Of a stretch of DNA of 64,000 bases, positions 51,452 to 61,500 are shown piece after piece. Origin of the DNA: Paulinella micropora. Lineage: Eukaryota > Cercozoa > Imbricatea > Euglyphida > Paulinellidae. A program made the position numbers and the translations under genes. Positions within the stretch are counted from its first letter, which is position 1. Each line of letters begins with the position of its first letter. Location of the stretch: NCBI GenBank assembly GCA_019918135.1, contig WBZZ01001392.1, positions 42,501-106,500 of the forward strand, given 5' to 3'. Under the pieces are notes generated by a model that saw only the letters and a program-made list of their open reading frames with translations, made no database searches and was not told where the DNA came from.

Positions 51452-54400
51452 AATTGTCCATTCTGTTGTGGTCATCTATTTCGCAGAGTCACTCACACAT
51501 TCCCTCACGCTGTCTCGCGCACAGCTGCGCAGGCAGCAGGCATTCGCACACTCTGAAAGACTTTGCATCACGCAGATATGGCGTGCTTACAGGTTTGCGC
51601 GCACGTATTCCATTCGCATCCTGATCAACAGCGGAGTATACCCGCCAGGCACCTTTACCATCATCAATGAGCAATTCCACAGCGGCTTCACCCTGCAGTC
51701 ATCTTCAGCTCTGTACTCGGAGTGGGCGTTTACAGTCATGAATGGCGTCCCTGAGGACGTGTCAAGTAACGCGATCATTCCGCTCTTGGGAATGCGGGAG
51801 TTCGACGCTGCTTCCATGACGGTACAAATGTGCTCTGTGCTCTGCGTAGTTTTTTTTAGATCCGATATGAAAGTCGCTTTTAAGCCTGGGAATTCGAATT
51901 TAGTATATTGGTCTCAGAAACGATCAGGATTCGGCTGCATATGGATCCTTTGAGAATAGATTTTATGTTTCAAGCATGTGTCGCCTTGCGAAAGTATGCT
52001 TTGGTTTTGCTCGTTTGTTAGGGCCTGCATGCAGGTTTTGTTCCTGCCAGAGACTATTCAGCCGAGTTCAACGTAGGCTACCAACTAAACCTCGTGGACC
52101 CTGTTTCAGGCGTTTGCGCCCCGGGTTCTCAGCGCGACTATTCGCAGCCATTGAAGCCTTGTGTTGCGTGCCCGGTTGGTCGGGAAGGCCGGGACGGTTT
52201 GGAATGCCTCGCTTGTGCTCCAGCATTTTACGGCGACAAGCAAGGCCTTGTAGAATGCAAACGGTGCCCTCCCGGCTTCACGTCGCGGTCTTATGGCGAA
52301 ACCAGCTGCATCGAGATGAAAGACACTCTCAAATACAAACCGATCGAAGAATGCGCAAAGTTCGACGATAAGACTCTCAAGGTCGGAGTGGTGTGGGAAG
52401 CAAGTCTCGAGCTGGCAGTATCACGCTGGCAGGTAAACGTGTTCCCTCGTCCGTTCGAAAGGATTGCTCATTCTCCCTGCCTTCCTCTATCGCATGTCTA
52501 TCTTCTGTTTTCCTGTCAACTTGTCATTTTCTTCTATCTATAACATAGCTATCTTATCTTCTATTTATACATCATCTGTCGGTTGATCTTGATCTCGATC
52601 CAACCAAGACATGCACATCATGCGTGTGCCCTAATATTTACGCAGCCCACGTTCGAAGGAGTGCTCAATGATTATTTCAACCGTTATCAATGCTTCTTCA
52701 AAATGGTGCCACTTTCGCATGCGGAAACAGACCAAGCAGTCAAGAAGAAGGAGGTGGACTTTTTGTTCGCCAACTCCGGAACATTTGTCGAGTATTCACA
52801 CTCGGACGGCCTTCGGGTGCTGGCATCGGTCCTGCGGATCTTCAACGGGATCATGTCTCCTTACTATGGAGGAGTGATGTTCCAGCGCACGGACCCGAAT
52901 GCCACTGAGGTCGTGACGCTGGAGGGCTTAGCTGCGATGTCGCCCAAGTTACTTGCCTGCCCGCCCTCCCAGGATTCCTTCGTCGGCTACCAGGCACAGA
53001 AGTACGAGTTCTTCAAACTAGGGCTGAAAGCGGAGGAAGTCTTCAGCAAGATCGTGTTCTCAGGCAGCTTTGACGAATCTGTCAAGATGGTGGCTAATGG
53101 CTCATGCGATGTCGGTATGGTCCGCACGGAGACTTTGGAACGATTGGTGCGAGAAAGTGTTTACAAGGTCGCCCTCGTGCTCCATTTGTTTCTGGATATG
53201 AGCTGTTGTTGTTGTTGGTGTTGCCGTTTTTGTTATTGTTGCTGTTATGGTTATCGTTAAATTCATTTCTTCTATACTCCTTGGTGAGATAAGACCATTT
53301 CATTTTTCTTGCGACAGGCTGAGGACTTCTCTATCATCAACGCGCGGACCTACGATGATTTCTTCCAACTGGTTTCTACCGACCTTTATCCGGAATGGCC
53401 GTTAGCGGCGCTTCCTCATGTGCCCAAGGCGATCACGGATGTCGTCCCGACCCCACTGCTTGCTTTGAGGGTCCTTTCTCCACACTCTCTGCTGTCTCGC
53501 AGCCTAATCGTCTGCACAGTTTGGTATGATGTGGTACTTGTTTGTTTTCATATGTGTGCCTTCTTGCAATTTGATTTGCTGCTCTCGGTACAAGTCAGCT
53601 TAACACCAACATTTGCTGGTTTGTAGGAATGGGACGAAGCTTCTATCAAAGGCGCGCATGCGGGCTTTACTACCTCCTTTTCGTACGATTCGGTGGCCGA
53701 GGTGCGGTATCAGCTCGGGTTGGAGGAAGGTGCAACTTGTGGACCGGGTGCGTACCGTGACACCTCCACCCCGATGCAGCGTTGCGAAAAGTGCGAACCC
53801 GGGGAAATCAGCGAGACAGGTCACCAGGCAGTCGCAGCAGCAGCTGATTGTAAGAGTTATTACATGCCGTGAGCTGTATTTTCTCTGTATGTGTTTGTTT
53901 GATACTATGAGTGTATGGTGTACATTTTGGTGGCAGAAGATGTGCGTTCCAGTTTTGAAAACGCATGTGTTATGCGTGCGTGTTCTGGCAGGGATTGGCG
54001 TGTGCGTACCGTGTCCCCAAGGGTGGATTTCACCAAAGGCAGGCGGTGCTGCATGTTTAGCCTGTCCCTTTGGCTTCTACACGAGTGGTCATGGCTCCGC
54101 AGTGTGCAGCGAGTACTCAGTCACCCTGTCCCTTAGCCCAGGTGCGCAGTACGCGGTATGGGTAATAGTCGCAGTGCTGGGCCTGTTCTGCCTCAGTGTG
54201 TTTCTGTCGGTCATCGTGCACCGCAACACCAAACTGATGAAGGCATCCTCGGTGACTTTCAACTTGGTCCTGATCATGGCATGCTTGGTGGTTGTGGTGG
54301 GGACGGTGCTCTTCACCGTTCCGCCCGAACCCAACAACTGGGTTTGTTCCTTGCGCTGGTGGGTCCCTTGCATCGCATCCAGCACGGTGTTTGGTACCCT

Positions 54401-56066
54401 CTTTTCCAAGACATACCGGCTCTACTCCATCTTCCGCATCTTTGAGGCCAAGCAAAAGATTCCCCAAGCGATCCGGTTCAAGGACACCAGGGTGGCAGCG
54501 ATGGTGGGCGGATTTGTGGCAGCCACTACTTTCGTACTGATCATCTTCTTTGCCGTGGAACCACCCTTCTACCAAAAGCTTCAGATTCAGACAGAAGGCC
54601 AGGACTTCTACACCTACGTGCATGCTTGCGATATCAGCAAGGTGTTTGTGCCTCTTATCTTCGTGCTTTACGTGATCCTTCTGTCTGGCCAGAGCTGGCT
54701 GGCCTTTCGCGTGAGAAAGCTACCGACAGTCTTCAACGAATCGCAGCTGATCGCCTGGTTGCTCTACAACACGGTGTTCGTCGGCATCATCGGTGTCATG
54801 GTCGACTTCATGTTGGACAAGAGAGCGATCACAGCCAAGATGATGGTGCGGTCGGTCGCGCTGCTGCTTGGAGCAATCACCCCTGTGTTCGTGCTCTACG
54901 TCCCTAAACTGCTCGAGATCTACCGCGATCAAATGAACAACTCCAAGTACTCGAGCAAGGACCACACTAGCGCTAACACGAGGACTGGCGGGACTCAAGT
55001 CGGCGTTGCCGGCTCGCGCGTCCCTGGAGTCGGTCACGGCTCCTCCGTTGTCGGCGTTTCTCACAATAAGACTGGTAACGAAAAATCCAGCTGCGTCAAA
55101 ATATAGTAATACATATTCATGTACAAAGCAAGCACGTATGACATTTTGAATATCCCGCGAGTTGCTGGTTTTCACACAAGGTTTCCTTTGCTGTACTGTA
55201 TAGGTACTCGCCCACACAAGTCAAACAAAGGCGCCAGCAATGTTCAGTCCGCATTGTCGGGACTTAGCGACGCCGGGGATGAAGAAGTGTTTGAAAACTT
55301 TCAGGTACTTGACCTGATTTCATGTTTTTAGTTTTCTTTCCAAACTTGCAACAAGCAATGCATAAAACAGGAACAAGGTGATATTAAAGAGCGCAGACTT
55401 TCAAAAGTAAATGGATTCGTTCATTACTTTATTGTTTATTTATGTTTGATTTCTTGCTATTCGTTTCATTATTTGCTGTTTGTATTTATAAAAAAAGCGT
55501 AAATATTTTAGTTATATTTATTAACTTCATTTGAAATATGAATGTGTGTGTGTGTGCAGTTCGATATCGTGCCAGACTCCGATGTTGCGGGAGATGAAAC
55601 TTACGCCTACAGATCAGAGGGCTTGGAGCTAAAGGGCGGGCAGAAAATGCACGTTCGGACAAGCCAGAATATTTCTATGGATGACGTAAACGCAGCTGAG
55701 TCGAGAAGCCCGAGAAGCCCGATGAGTGCCACAAGCAAAGCTTCCCCTCCCAGAACGGCAGAAGCCTTGCGTGAAGCACCTCGTCGCTCACGCACCGATG
55801 AGATGCCGAACCCTGCGGTTTCATCTTTACAGAAACCCTTGCCCCCTCTTCACCGCCATAGCGGTAGCCAAACGAGCGGGTTTCCATCGCCAGCTGAAGG
55901 CGCGACGAACTTCACAGGACCAGTAGTTCACCTAGCTCCAGTCGACCGTGGCACTACGAACGTCCCTGCACTGCCTACCTTAGAAGCCAGTGATGATAAT
56001 AGAGTGCTTTCCGGAAATGAAGTGAATTCGAGATCTTGGGACCAGGATCATCTCGACGTAGCCTAA
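39438..56066 (+). CDS. Giant class C GPCR with eight PhnD-like extracellular domains (plus copy, B)
   Basis: Predicted 3,522-residue receptor. Exons: 39438-39617, 39944-40021, 40103-40166, 40675-40778, 41315-41383, 41599-41652, 41767-42027, 42189-42288, 42484-42524, 42595-42749, 42910-44703, 45157-45385, 45470-46350, 46536-46764, 47350-48230, 48487-48715, 48848-49728, 50127-50355, 50495-51375, 51593-51821, 52022-52432, 52646-53167, 53318-53470, 53627-53849, 53992-55074, 55204-55304, 55560-56066. Coding sum 10,569 bases, in frame throughout. Rough residue map: signal peptide 1-16; PhnD domain 1 to ~303; domain 2 ~400-680; domain 3 ~785-1043; domains 4-7 ~1044-2523 (370 each); domain 8 ~2524-2885; Cys-rich linker; seven helices ~3010-3290; tail to 3522. 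Many N-glycosylation sequons (NDT, NFT, NGS, NLS, NLT) fit an extracellular array. All introns are GT-AG except the one after exon 3, which reads GC-AG. Ligand and G-protein partner are unknown. Confidence 0.87.
42910..44703 (+). other. Large exon of copy B: domain 2 whole and domain 3 first part
   Basis: A single 1,794-base exon encodes a Cys-rich piece ([11 protein letters not shown]), complete PhnD domain 2 without any intron (ligand loop [11 protein letters not shown]), the next Cys-rich spacer ([18 protein letters not shown]) and domain 3 up to the split Gly codon. The copy A exon has exactly the same length. Confidence 0.9.
44704..45156 (+). repeat. Domain 3 intron of copy B, of domain 6 type
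   Basis: Compound CA / CT / GA / G microsatellite intron. It matches the copy B domain 6 intron (49729-50126) along its whole length outside the repeats, including CGAATCGCTTCTATCATGGA, while the copy A domain 3 intron (32497-32760) is a different sequence. Confidence 0.85.
45470..51821 (+). repeat. Array of four two-exon PhnD cassettes, copy B (domains 4-7)
   Basis: Cassettes 45470-46764, 47350-48715, 48848-50355 and 50495-51821, each 881 + 229 coding bases. Each begins right after a GTGCACAG acceptor with GGC-(C/T)TG-CAT-GCA-GG, encoding GLHAGF, and each 229-base exon ends in ACG before the donor. Protein identity between cassettes is very high, so they have been homogenised or arose recently. 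Confidence 0.92.
47063..47156. repeat. Poly-A run of ~94 bases, copy B only
   Basis: In the intron between domains 4 and 5. The matching place in copy A (about 30541-30610) holds a short T run and a (GTT)n repeat, so the tract expanded in one arm only, or its length is a sequencing artefact. Confidence 0.9.
52022..53470 (+). other. Domain 8 of copy B: membrane-proximal PhnD domain
   Basis: Encoded by exons of 411, 522 and 153 bases, with intron positions unlike the cassettes. The ligand loop reads [11 protein letters not shown] and the following strand VVFSGS-like [14 protein letters not shown], close to bacterial PhnD sequences. Being next to the helices, it is the likeliest domain to couple binding to the membrane part; this is inference. 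Confidence 0.8.
53992..55074 (+). other. Seven-helix (class C GPCR) exon of copy B
   Basis: Helices in order: [117 protein letters not shown] and [19 protein letters not shown]. If the donor at 55075 is not used, the frame runs on only nine codons to a stop (ending SSCVKI; SSCIKI in copy A), which would give a receptor without the long tail. Confidence 0.92.
55204..56066 (+). other. Cytoplasmic tail exons of copy B
   Basis: Two exons (101 and 507 bases) encode about 200 residues rich in Ser, Pro, Arg and acidic residues, with no domain I recognise. One copy of the [13 protein letters not shown] ... [16 protein letters not shown] block is present, against two in copy A. Confidence 0.8.
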
Positions 56067-56932
56067 GCTAGCTGCTTCCTGAAGCAAGTTCAAGACTCCT
56101 TATGAAACAATATGTTCCTTCATGAAGCAAGTTCAACACTCCCTATGAAACAATATGTTCCTCAGCGTTTTGAAACTTGAAAAAAGGCAGTTTGAGCAGT
56201 TTCAGGTGCTTCTCACATACAGCGGCTAATTACTCATACACAGAGAACTACGTGTAAATCATAGATACATGCTGTAATTCATCCGTACCGAAATGCTTGA
56301 TGAAAGTAAAGTGCGTAAGGGCCTGTAGTCACAGCAGCAGTCCCTGAAAGTAAGATTTGCATTTACATATTATGGATAGATGATTGCTATTAGTTATGCT
56401 TCCTAGAACGCACTAGAAAGTGCAAAGCGGCGCCTTTTTTTAATTAATTACTTTTTCTGTTGCGTTTTATTTTGTGAATGCATCAGCGCCAACATTGAAG
56501 AATGCACTATGATAGTCTGTCACCTTCAATCTTTCATATACATATGTTCAATAGTAATATGTAGAACCTTTTTACTAATTGAAGTCTCGGTTCACATAAT
56601 AATACTTTCAACACAACATCTCATAAACAGTACTGCACAGTCATTTGTTTCGCTTGGTAAGCGCTCGGGATTGTTCAGAGCGTTGTACTATGAGTATGTA
56701 TTAATATCTATTTGGTAATATTTTAGTTATTAATATGATACATGCTAGTCGGGAGTAGTTGGAAGTTTAATTACGACTACTTATAGAATTATTTTACTCA
56801 GTGACCTCTAAATAGTTCTAGTCAATTAGCGTAACGGACGTAACGCACGTCATAGGCATTGCGCATTGGACGATAACCATTGGGTAGCAGTTACATTCTT
56901 AACCGTCCTGCGCACTTTTAACTTGTCACGTT
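56067..56932 (+). other. 3' flank of copy B, conserved with copy A
   Basis: About 0.87 kb of non-coding sequence downstream of the stop, mirrored at 20281-21158. It contains a short duplication (GAAACAATATGTTCCT occurs twice, 56103-56163). I did not find an unambiguous polyadenylation signal. Confidence 0.6.
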
Positions 56933-58220
56933 GTAAGTCTTGACTAATCCCTGCGAGGAAATTACCAACCGCCGGGCCGGCAATCAGTTGAATACACACA
57001 CGGCTGTCAATTAACCTCAAAATACTTCCGAGGCCAGGGAAGGTACCAAAAGACTCTGGATCTGTTAATTCCAGTTTATTAAGTATTAATACTCTTGCTT
57101 GACAGACTACTTGTCATTGTAACTTTACTAGGTTTCCCGGGGAGGGGTTCCGATTCTGTATACACACTTGGTCTTTATTAAGACAGAAGGAAACCAGACA
57201 CAGGCTCAATCAAATTCTAGTAAACTCGAACTACCCGCCTAAACTTAAAAAAAGGAAATACGACTGAGTATAAAAGGTAAAGCAATGATCAGTCCTATGA
57301 AGGAACTGACTGCCACCAGTACCAGAACTATTAATTAATAACTACTATTCATATCATGTAAAACATGTATAGGTCGATATGACTAAATACTATATTGATA
57401 AATTTGTCCATTGCTCCCCCTATTTAGGAATAGCGGCCGATATGAGCCAACATAGTATATATCATAAAGCCAGAGACAACAGTTAGCAAAACAAGTTGAT
57501 TAGTAATAAAATATACTCACCACTCAAACAGCTATCGGAATGACTACCGTACCGGACCGAAACATTAATATTGTGTTCAACTGAAACTTTCTTCAAAATT
57601 TTACTTCAAGTTTACACTTCTATTTTTAGTTCCGTTACTTCATTTTTCCGTTTATTTATCAACTGTCATAACCCGGCTTGACTTGTAGTTGTTACGTTTC
57701 AACTGCCGTTAACAGATCAATTTATTTCCCTTTAACAGCTAGCTTTTTGGAAAAGGCTTGGCTATTGCCTTTTTTCCACATATCTGAAAACTTTTATTCC
57801 TTTGACCACTTTTTCCTTTCTCCAGTCATACTTTATTTCCTTGGACCGTGTTTTCCTGTTTCCAGTCAACACTCCAAGTAAAATGGTAAAACAAGTCAGA
57901 TAGGTTAGTTAAAGTGATAATATTTAACATATTTTCCTTTATTTTTCTCAGACCAACTTGAAGAACTCCAACTGCTACACAACACGTATAGCACTTGAAT
58001 TCTATTCGTTAGTTCTCAGAATTTGCATTGTTTCGCAAGGGACAAGTAGTGTGTCAAGCAAGTGTCACGTAGTACTAAATGAACTGGAATTGACCATCCC
58101 AGCGTCTTTTGGTACCTTCCCTGTTCTCCGGGAAGTATTTTGAGATCAAATGACAGCCGTGTGTGTGTTCATTTGAATGCCTGTTGGTAATTTCCTCACA
58201 GGAGGGTAGTCAAGACTTAC
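56933..58220. mobile_element. DNA transposon-like element with ~180 bp terminal inverted repeats
   Basis: The sequence from 56933 (GTAAGTCTTGACT) to about 57116 returns as its reverse complement at about 58041-58220 (ending AGTCAAGACTTAC). Shared blocks include GAGGAAATTACCAAC, ACACACGGCTGTCA, CTCAAAATACTTCC and AGGGAAGGTACCAAAAGAC. The arms differ at perhaps a fifth of positions. The ~0.9 kb interior has no transposase I can recognise and holds the second copy of the 1733-1905 repeat, so this is a non-autonomous (MITE-like) element or a decayed one. No clear target-site duplication. Confidence 0.8.
57370..57540 (+). repeat. Dispersed repeat, copy 2
   Basis: Counterpart of 1733-1905, inside the TIR element. 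Confidence 0.6.
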
Positions 58221-58560
58221 TTCGAATTTCCCTTTATTTTCGGAAGAGTCACACTTAGTGTGTGCTGTCGACAGCTCGAATTGGGGAAGACACCTACCTG
58301 CTTCTGGAAACACCAACAGCGAGCAAGCTCAAGGTCTGCCATTACACCCACCCAGGACAGCTAGTTCACCTGTCTTTGAGTGGCCGGTCATGGTGACCGT
58401 TGTTCATGTTCACCACACGCAGAGAGGCGACTTGTACCATGTATTCAAGTCTTGTTCAAGTCTGTTCAAGTCTGTAAGTCCCTTGCATACATAGGACAGT
58501 CCCTCAAGCAAGCCCCATCGAGTAGCAACCAACCCTAAAGGTCTCCTTTGCAAATTCCAG
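58221..58560. other. Spacer, no gene seen
   Basis: Between the TIR element and the third retroelement. The open frame at 58258-58494 has no recognisable motif. A short direct repeat (TTCAAGTCTTG / TTCAAGTCTG) lies near 58443-58472. Confidence 0.4.
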
Positions 58561-58566
58561 ACCTGT

Positions 58567-61500
58567 TTGCTACATCGTGGGTCTTCTACGTTCAGGTGTG
58601 ACGAAATGAGCCTTCCAGCCTCATTTCCTCGCCCCAATTACGACCTGGTCAGTCAGGAAGTCTACCACCGAGAGGAATGCCTCAACATCTCTCGTACGCT
58701 GCGCACCAACCTCAAGGTCCCCTTCATAGACACATACAGGAAGGCCCTCAAGGACGGCTCGGCCAAGAAGCTCTCGCCCCAGACGGACGGAATCAGCCGC
58801 GCCCACTTCACTAAGGTCGTACTAATGACTTTAAATAAGGACCTCTGCCCGCAGTAAAGGACGGCCTTCTCAATCTTGAGGAGGAGCCTTTTCTCCCCAT
58901 GCAGCCCCTTGAGCAGATGGTGGATTATTGGTTGGACCCATCCACTTTCCACAAGTGGACCGCTTATAGGGGTGAGAGAGACCTAGCTATAAGTAGGTAC
59001 AACGACCTTGCAAAAAAGGTCGGCTGGGTTCTGTCCCCGGACAACGTCCCCAGCTCCATACGCTACGTGACGATTCCGGCACCAGCGGCCACGGCGGCTC
59101 CTACCATGGGCCCAACTCGCCCCCCGCTGGCAGGAGCAACGACTACGACTACGACTACGACCACGGCTACAGCTACGGCAGCGACGATGCCTCCGGCTAC
59201 GGCGGCAGGATCGTCATCGCGCTCCATGGCTGCCCCCGCCCCGGTAAGGTTCCCCCCAACTGGCTCCCAACGCTTTGGTGGCCCCATTACAGCCTTCCCA
59301 GGTCGACCCTCTCGCCCTTCAGGAAATAGTTTGGGGCCATAGGCGGGTCAGAGGCACAGCGTTCTCTGTTTTCCCGACCGAGACCGACTGCTGACGGGGC
59401 ATTTTCCCCACTAGCATCAGGGTATGGATCATCCCCGACCCCGAGGTTTTCTCAACGGAGCCCAAGCTTCCCGGGATCATTCGCCTCCCCTCCGGACTCC
59501 CGGTACGAAGACAGCGGCGCGCTTTTTGTCTCCCCATACGGAAGGGTAGTCGAGGAGGAAGAAAAGTCGAAAGGCCTTCTGTTCTCTTTCTCTCCAGAGC
59601 GAGGGGCAGAGCCAGCCGACGGCGCCAGCCTCCCCCTATCCCCCCGAGTCGGGCAGTCCTCAAGCCGACCCCGTTCTGCCCCTCCACGTATTGTGACTTT
59701 CTCCACAGTTAGGCAATCGCTCCCGCCAGCTGGTGGGAGCGACGAAGATGGAGAGACCGGGACGGCGGTCGCGGAAACCGCAGCCTCCGCAGCGGTCACG
59801 CCAGAGGTAGCCGGAACGGCTCTAGCCAGCCCAGCTGCCCCGACGATCGAAGCGGAGGAGGACAACCCGTCTGGTAGCAGAGCGACAACTAGTGATTCCT
59901 CGTCGAGTAGTTCCGAGCCGTCACGTACCTGGAATGGTATACGCTTTAGTGGCAGCACCGTCCTGATGATGGTTGCGCCATTTGAGTGTTACCGAACGGA
60001 ACCAACGCCGCATGCGGGAGATCAAAAAGCTTAAGTTCGACCACGTATCATTAGGATACACCTCTGTTTCTTTCTCATAAAAAGGGAAAGATTGCCCAGT
60101 CTGAGGCCGAGATCTTCCTCAACGCGTGGTCGGCAAGAACTTCTTCCAAAGACTCCTACATGAAGTCTCTGCAGCTCTTGCCATGGATCTGGCTGGACTA
60201 CCGAGTAGACTCACGATGGAAAATCGACATCGTCTACGAAGTTACCAAGCCTTTCGGCCCGAGTTACAGGAATGACATGAAGAGACGGTCGAAAGAGAAC
60301 TTGGCCCATTATATCACGCGTCTACAGAAGCTCTTCAGGCAGCTGCAGAACGAAGGCCTTGTGGCCGAAGATTCCCATAAGTATGAGGTAGCCCGGCGAT
60401 GTGTCTCCCATATGGAGATACAGCACATAGAGGCCCTGCAGATAGAAAGGAAGAAGCGGGGCATTGCGCCGACACGCACGTTGGAAGAGATGAGGTACCT
60501 CATCCTCAAGGCTAACCCGCGTACCTTGACGGATTTGGACCCCAAGATGATCCTGACGGCACCGGATTCCGACTACGGCCGGCGCCCTCCTCGTAAGGAG
60601 GCCAAGGAGAGCACGAGGAAGCCAAGAACCAAGTGGCCCCGTGACATCCCCTCGGGTAGTCATCTGCAGGTCGTGGCGAGGAAAGCTCCATCGTCCCATC
60701 AGCAGAACAAGTCGAAGTCTGGCCCGGGCCCGGACCAACGCAAGGGCTCAGCTCCTTCGAGTTCGTCCGGCGGGCGTGCAACCAAGACTTCACGCTTTTC
60801 TGGGGCCAACGCGATCAAGATCGCCAAGCCGGCCCAGTGGACGAAGGACCCCGCCAAGGAGAACCGCGCGCCGCACAACAAGAGCTCCGAGCCCTGTGCC
60901 TACTGTCAACACTTCGGCAAGGTCGACAAACCAAATCATACACTCGAAGTTTGTAGGACACGCACGCGCGATCTGGAGAAGGGGCTCAACTCGCATTGGT
61001 GCCCCGCGGGCCGGGAAGCAACGCGCTGGCCCCGGACAAAAGGATCGACGCGGGCAAGGAACGCAAGGATGCCCCTATGACGGCGGTGATGGCGGCTGTG
61101 ATGGCGGCTCAAGCGACGGTAGACGACCCTAGCCAGGTAAGCACCCATAATATATTGGACGACGGGACTGACACGGCTCTTGAATGCCGTTGTGTCGCTC
61201 CCGTACGACCTCGTAAGGCAAATGTCCTCCAAGGACGGGTCCTGGCTATTGCTGGACTGGATCAGACCGCCGACAAGGCTATCGACATCTTTGTCATAAT
61301 TGACACTGGATGTAATACCTTGGGGCTGATCCACCCACGCTTGTCCTCCAAGGTGGGCCTGACTGAAAGGGATTTGCCCATCCTGACAGCCCGCACGGCT
61401 CAAGGGATCATAACTATGGTCTGAGGCATACGTCTCTACATCCAAGTCCTCCCTACAAGAGGCTGGGATGATATTTACCTCTCACCTCCCAGCATGTTCC

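Larger units (their letters stand above)
39245..56932 (+). repeat. Right arm of the ~18 kb inverted repeat
   Basis: Mirror of 20281-38520. It ends within a base of the outer end of a TIR transposon (56933). The arm is about 0.5 kb shorter than the left one, mostly through microsatellite lengths and the shorter tail exon. Confidence 0.9.

Noticed and set aside
20281-56932. Pure assembly artefact (one gene assembled twice in opposite directions)
   Set aside because: The arms differ in tail repeats, cassette composition, intron content and microsatellites, and have a unique centre. A misjoin of two haplotypes remains possible and is stated as a check.
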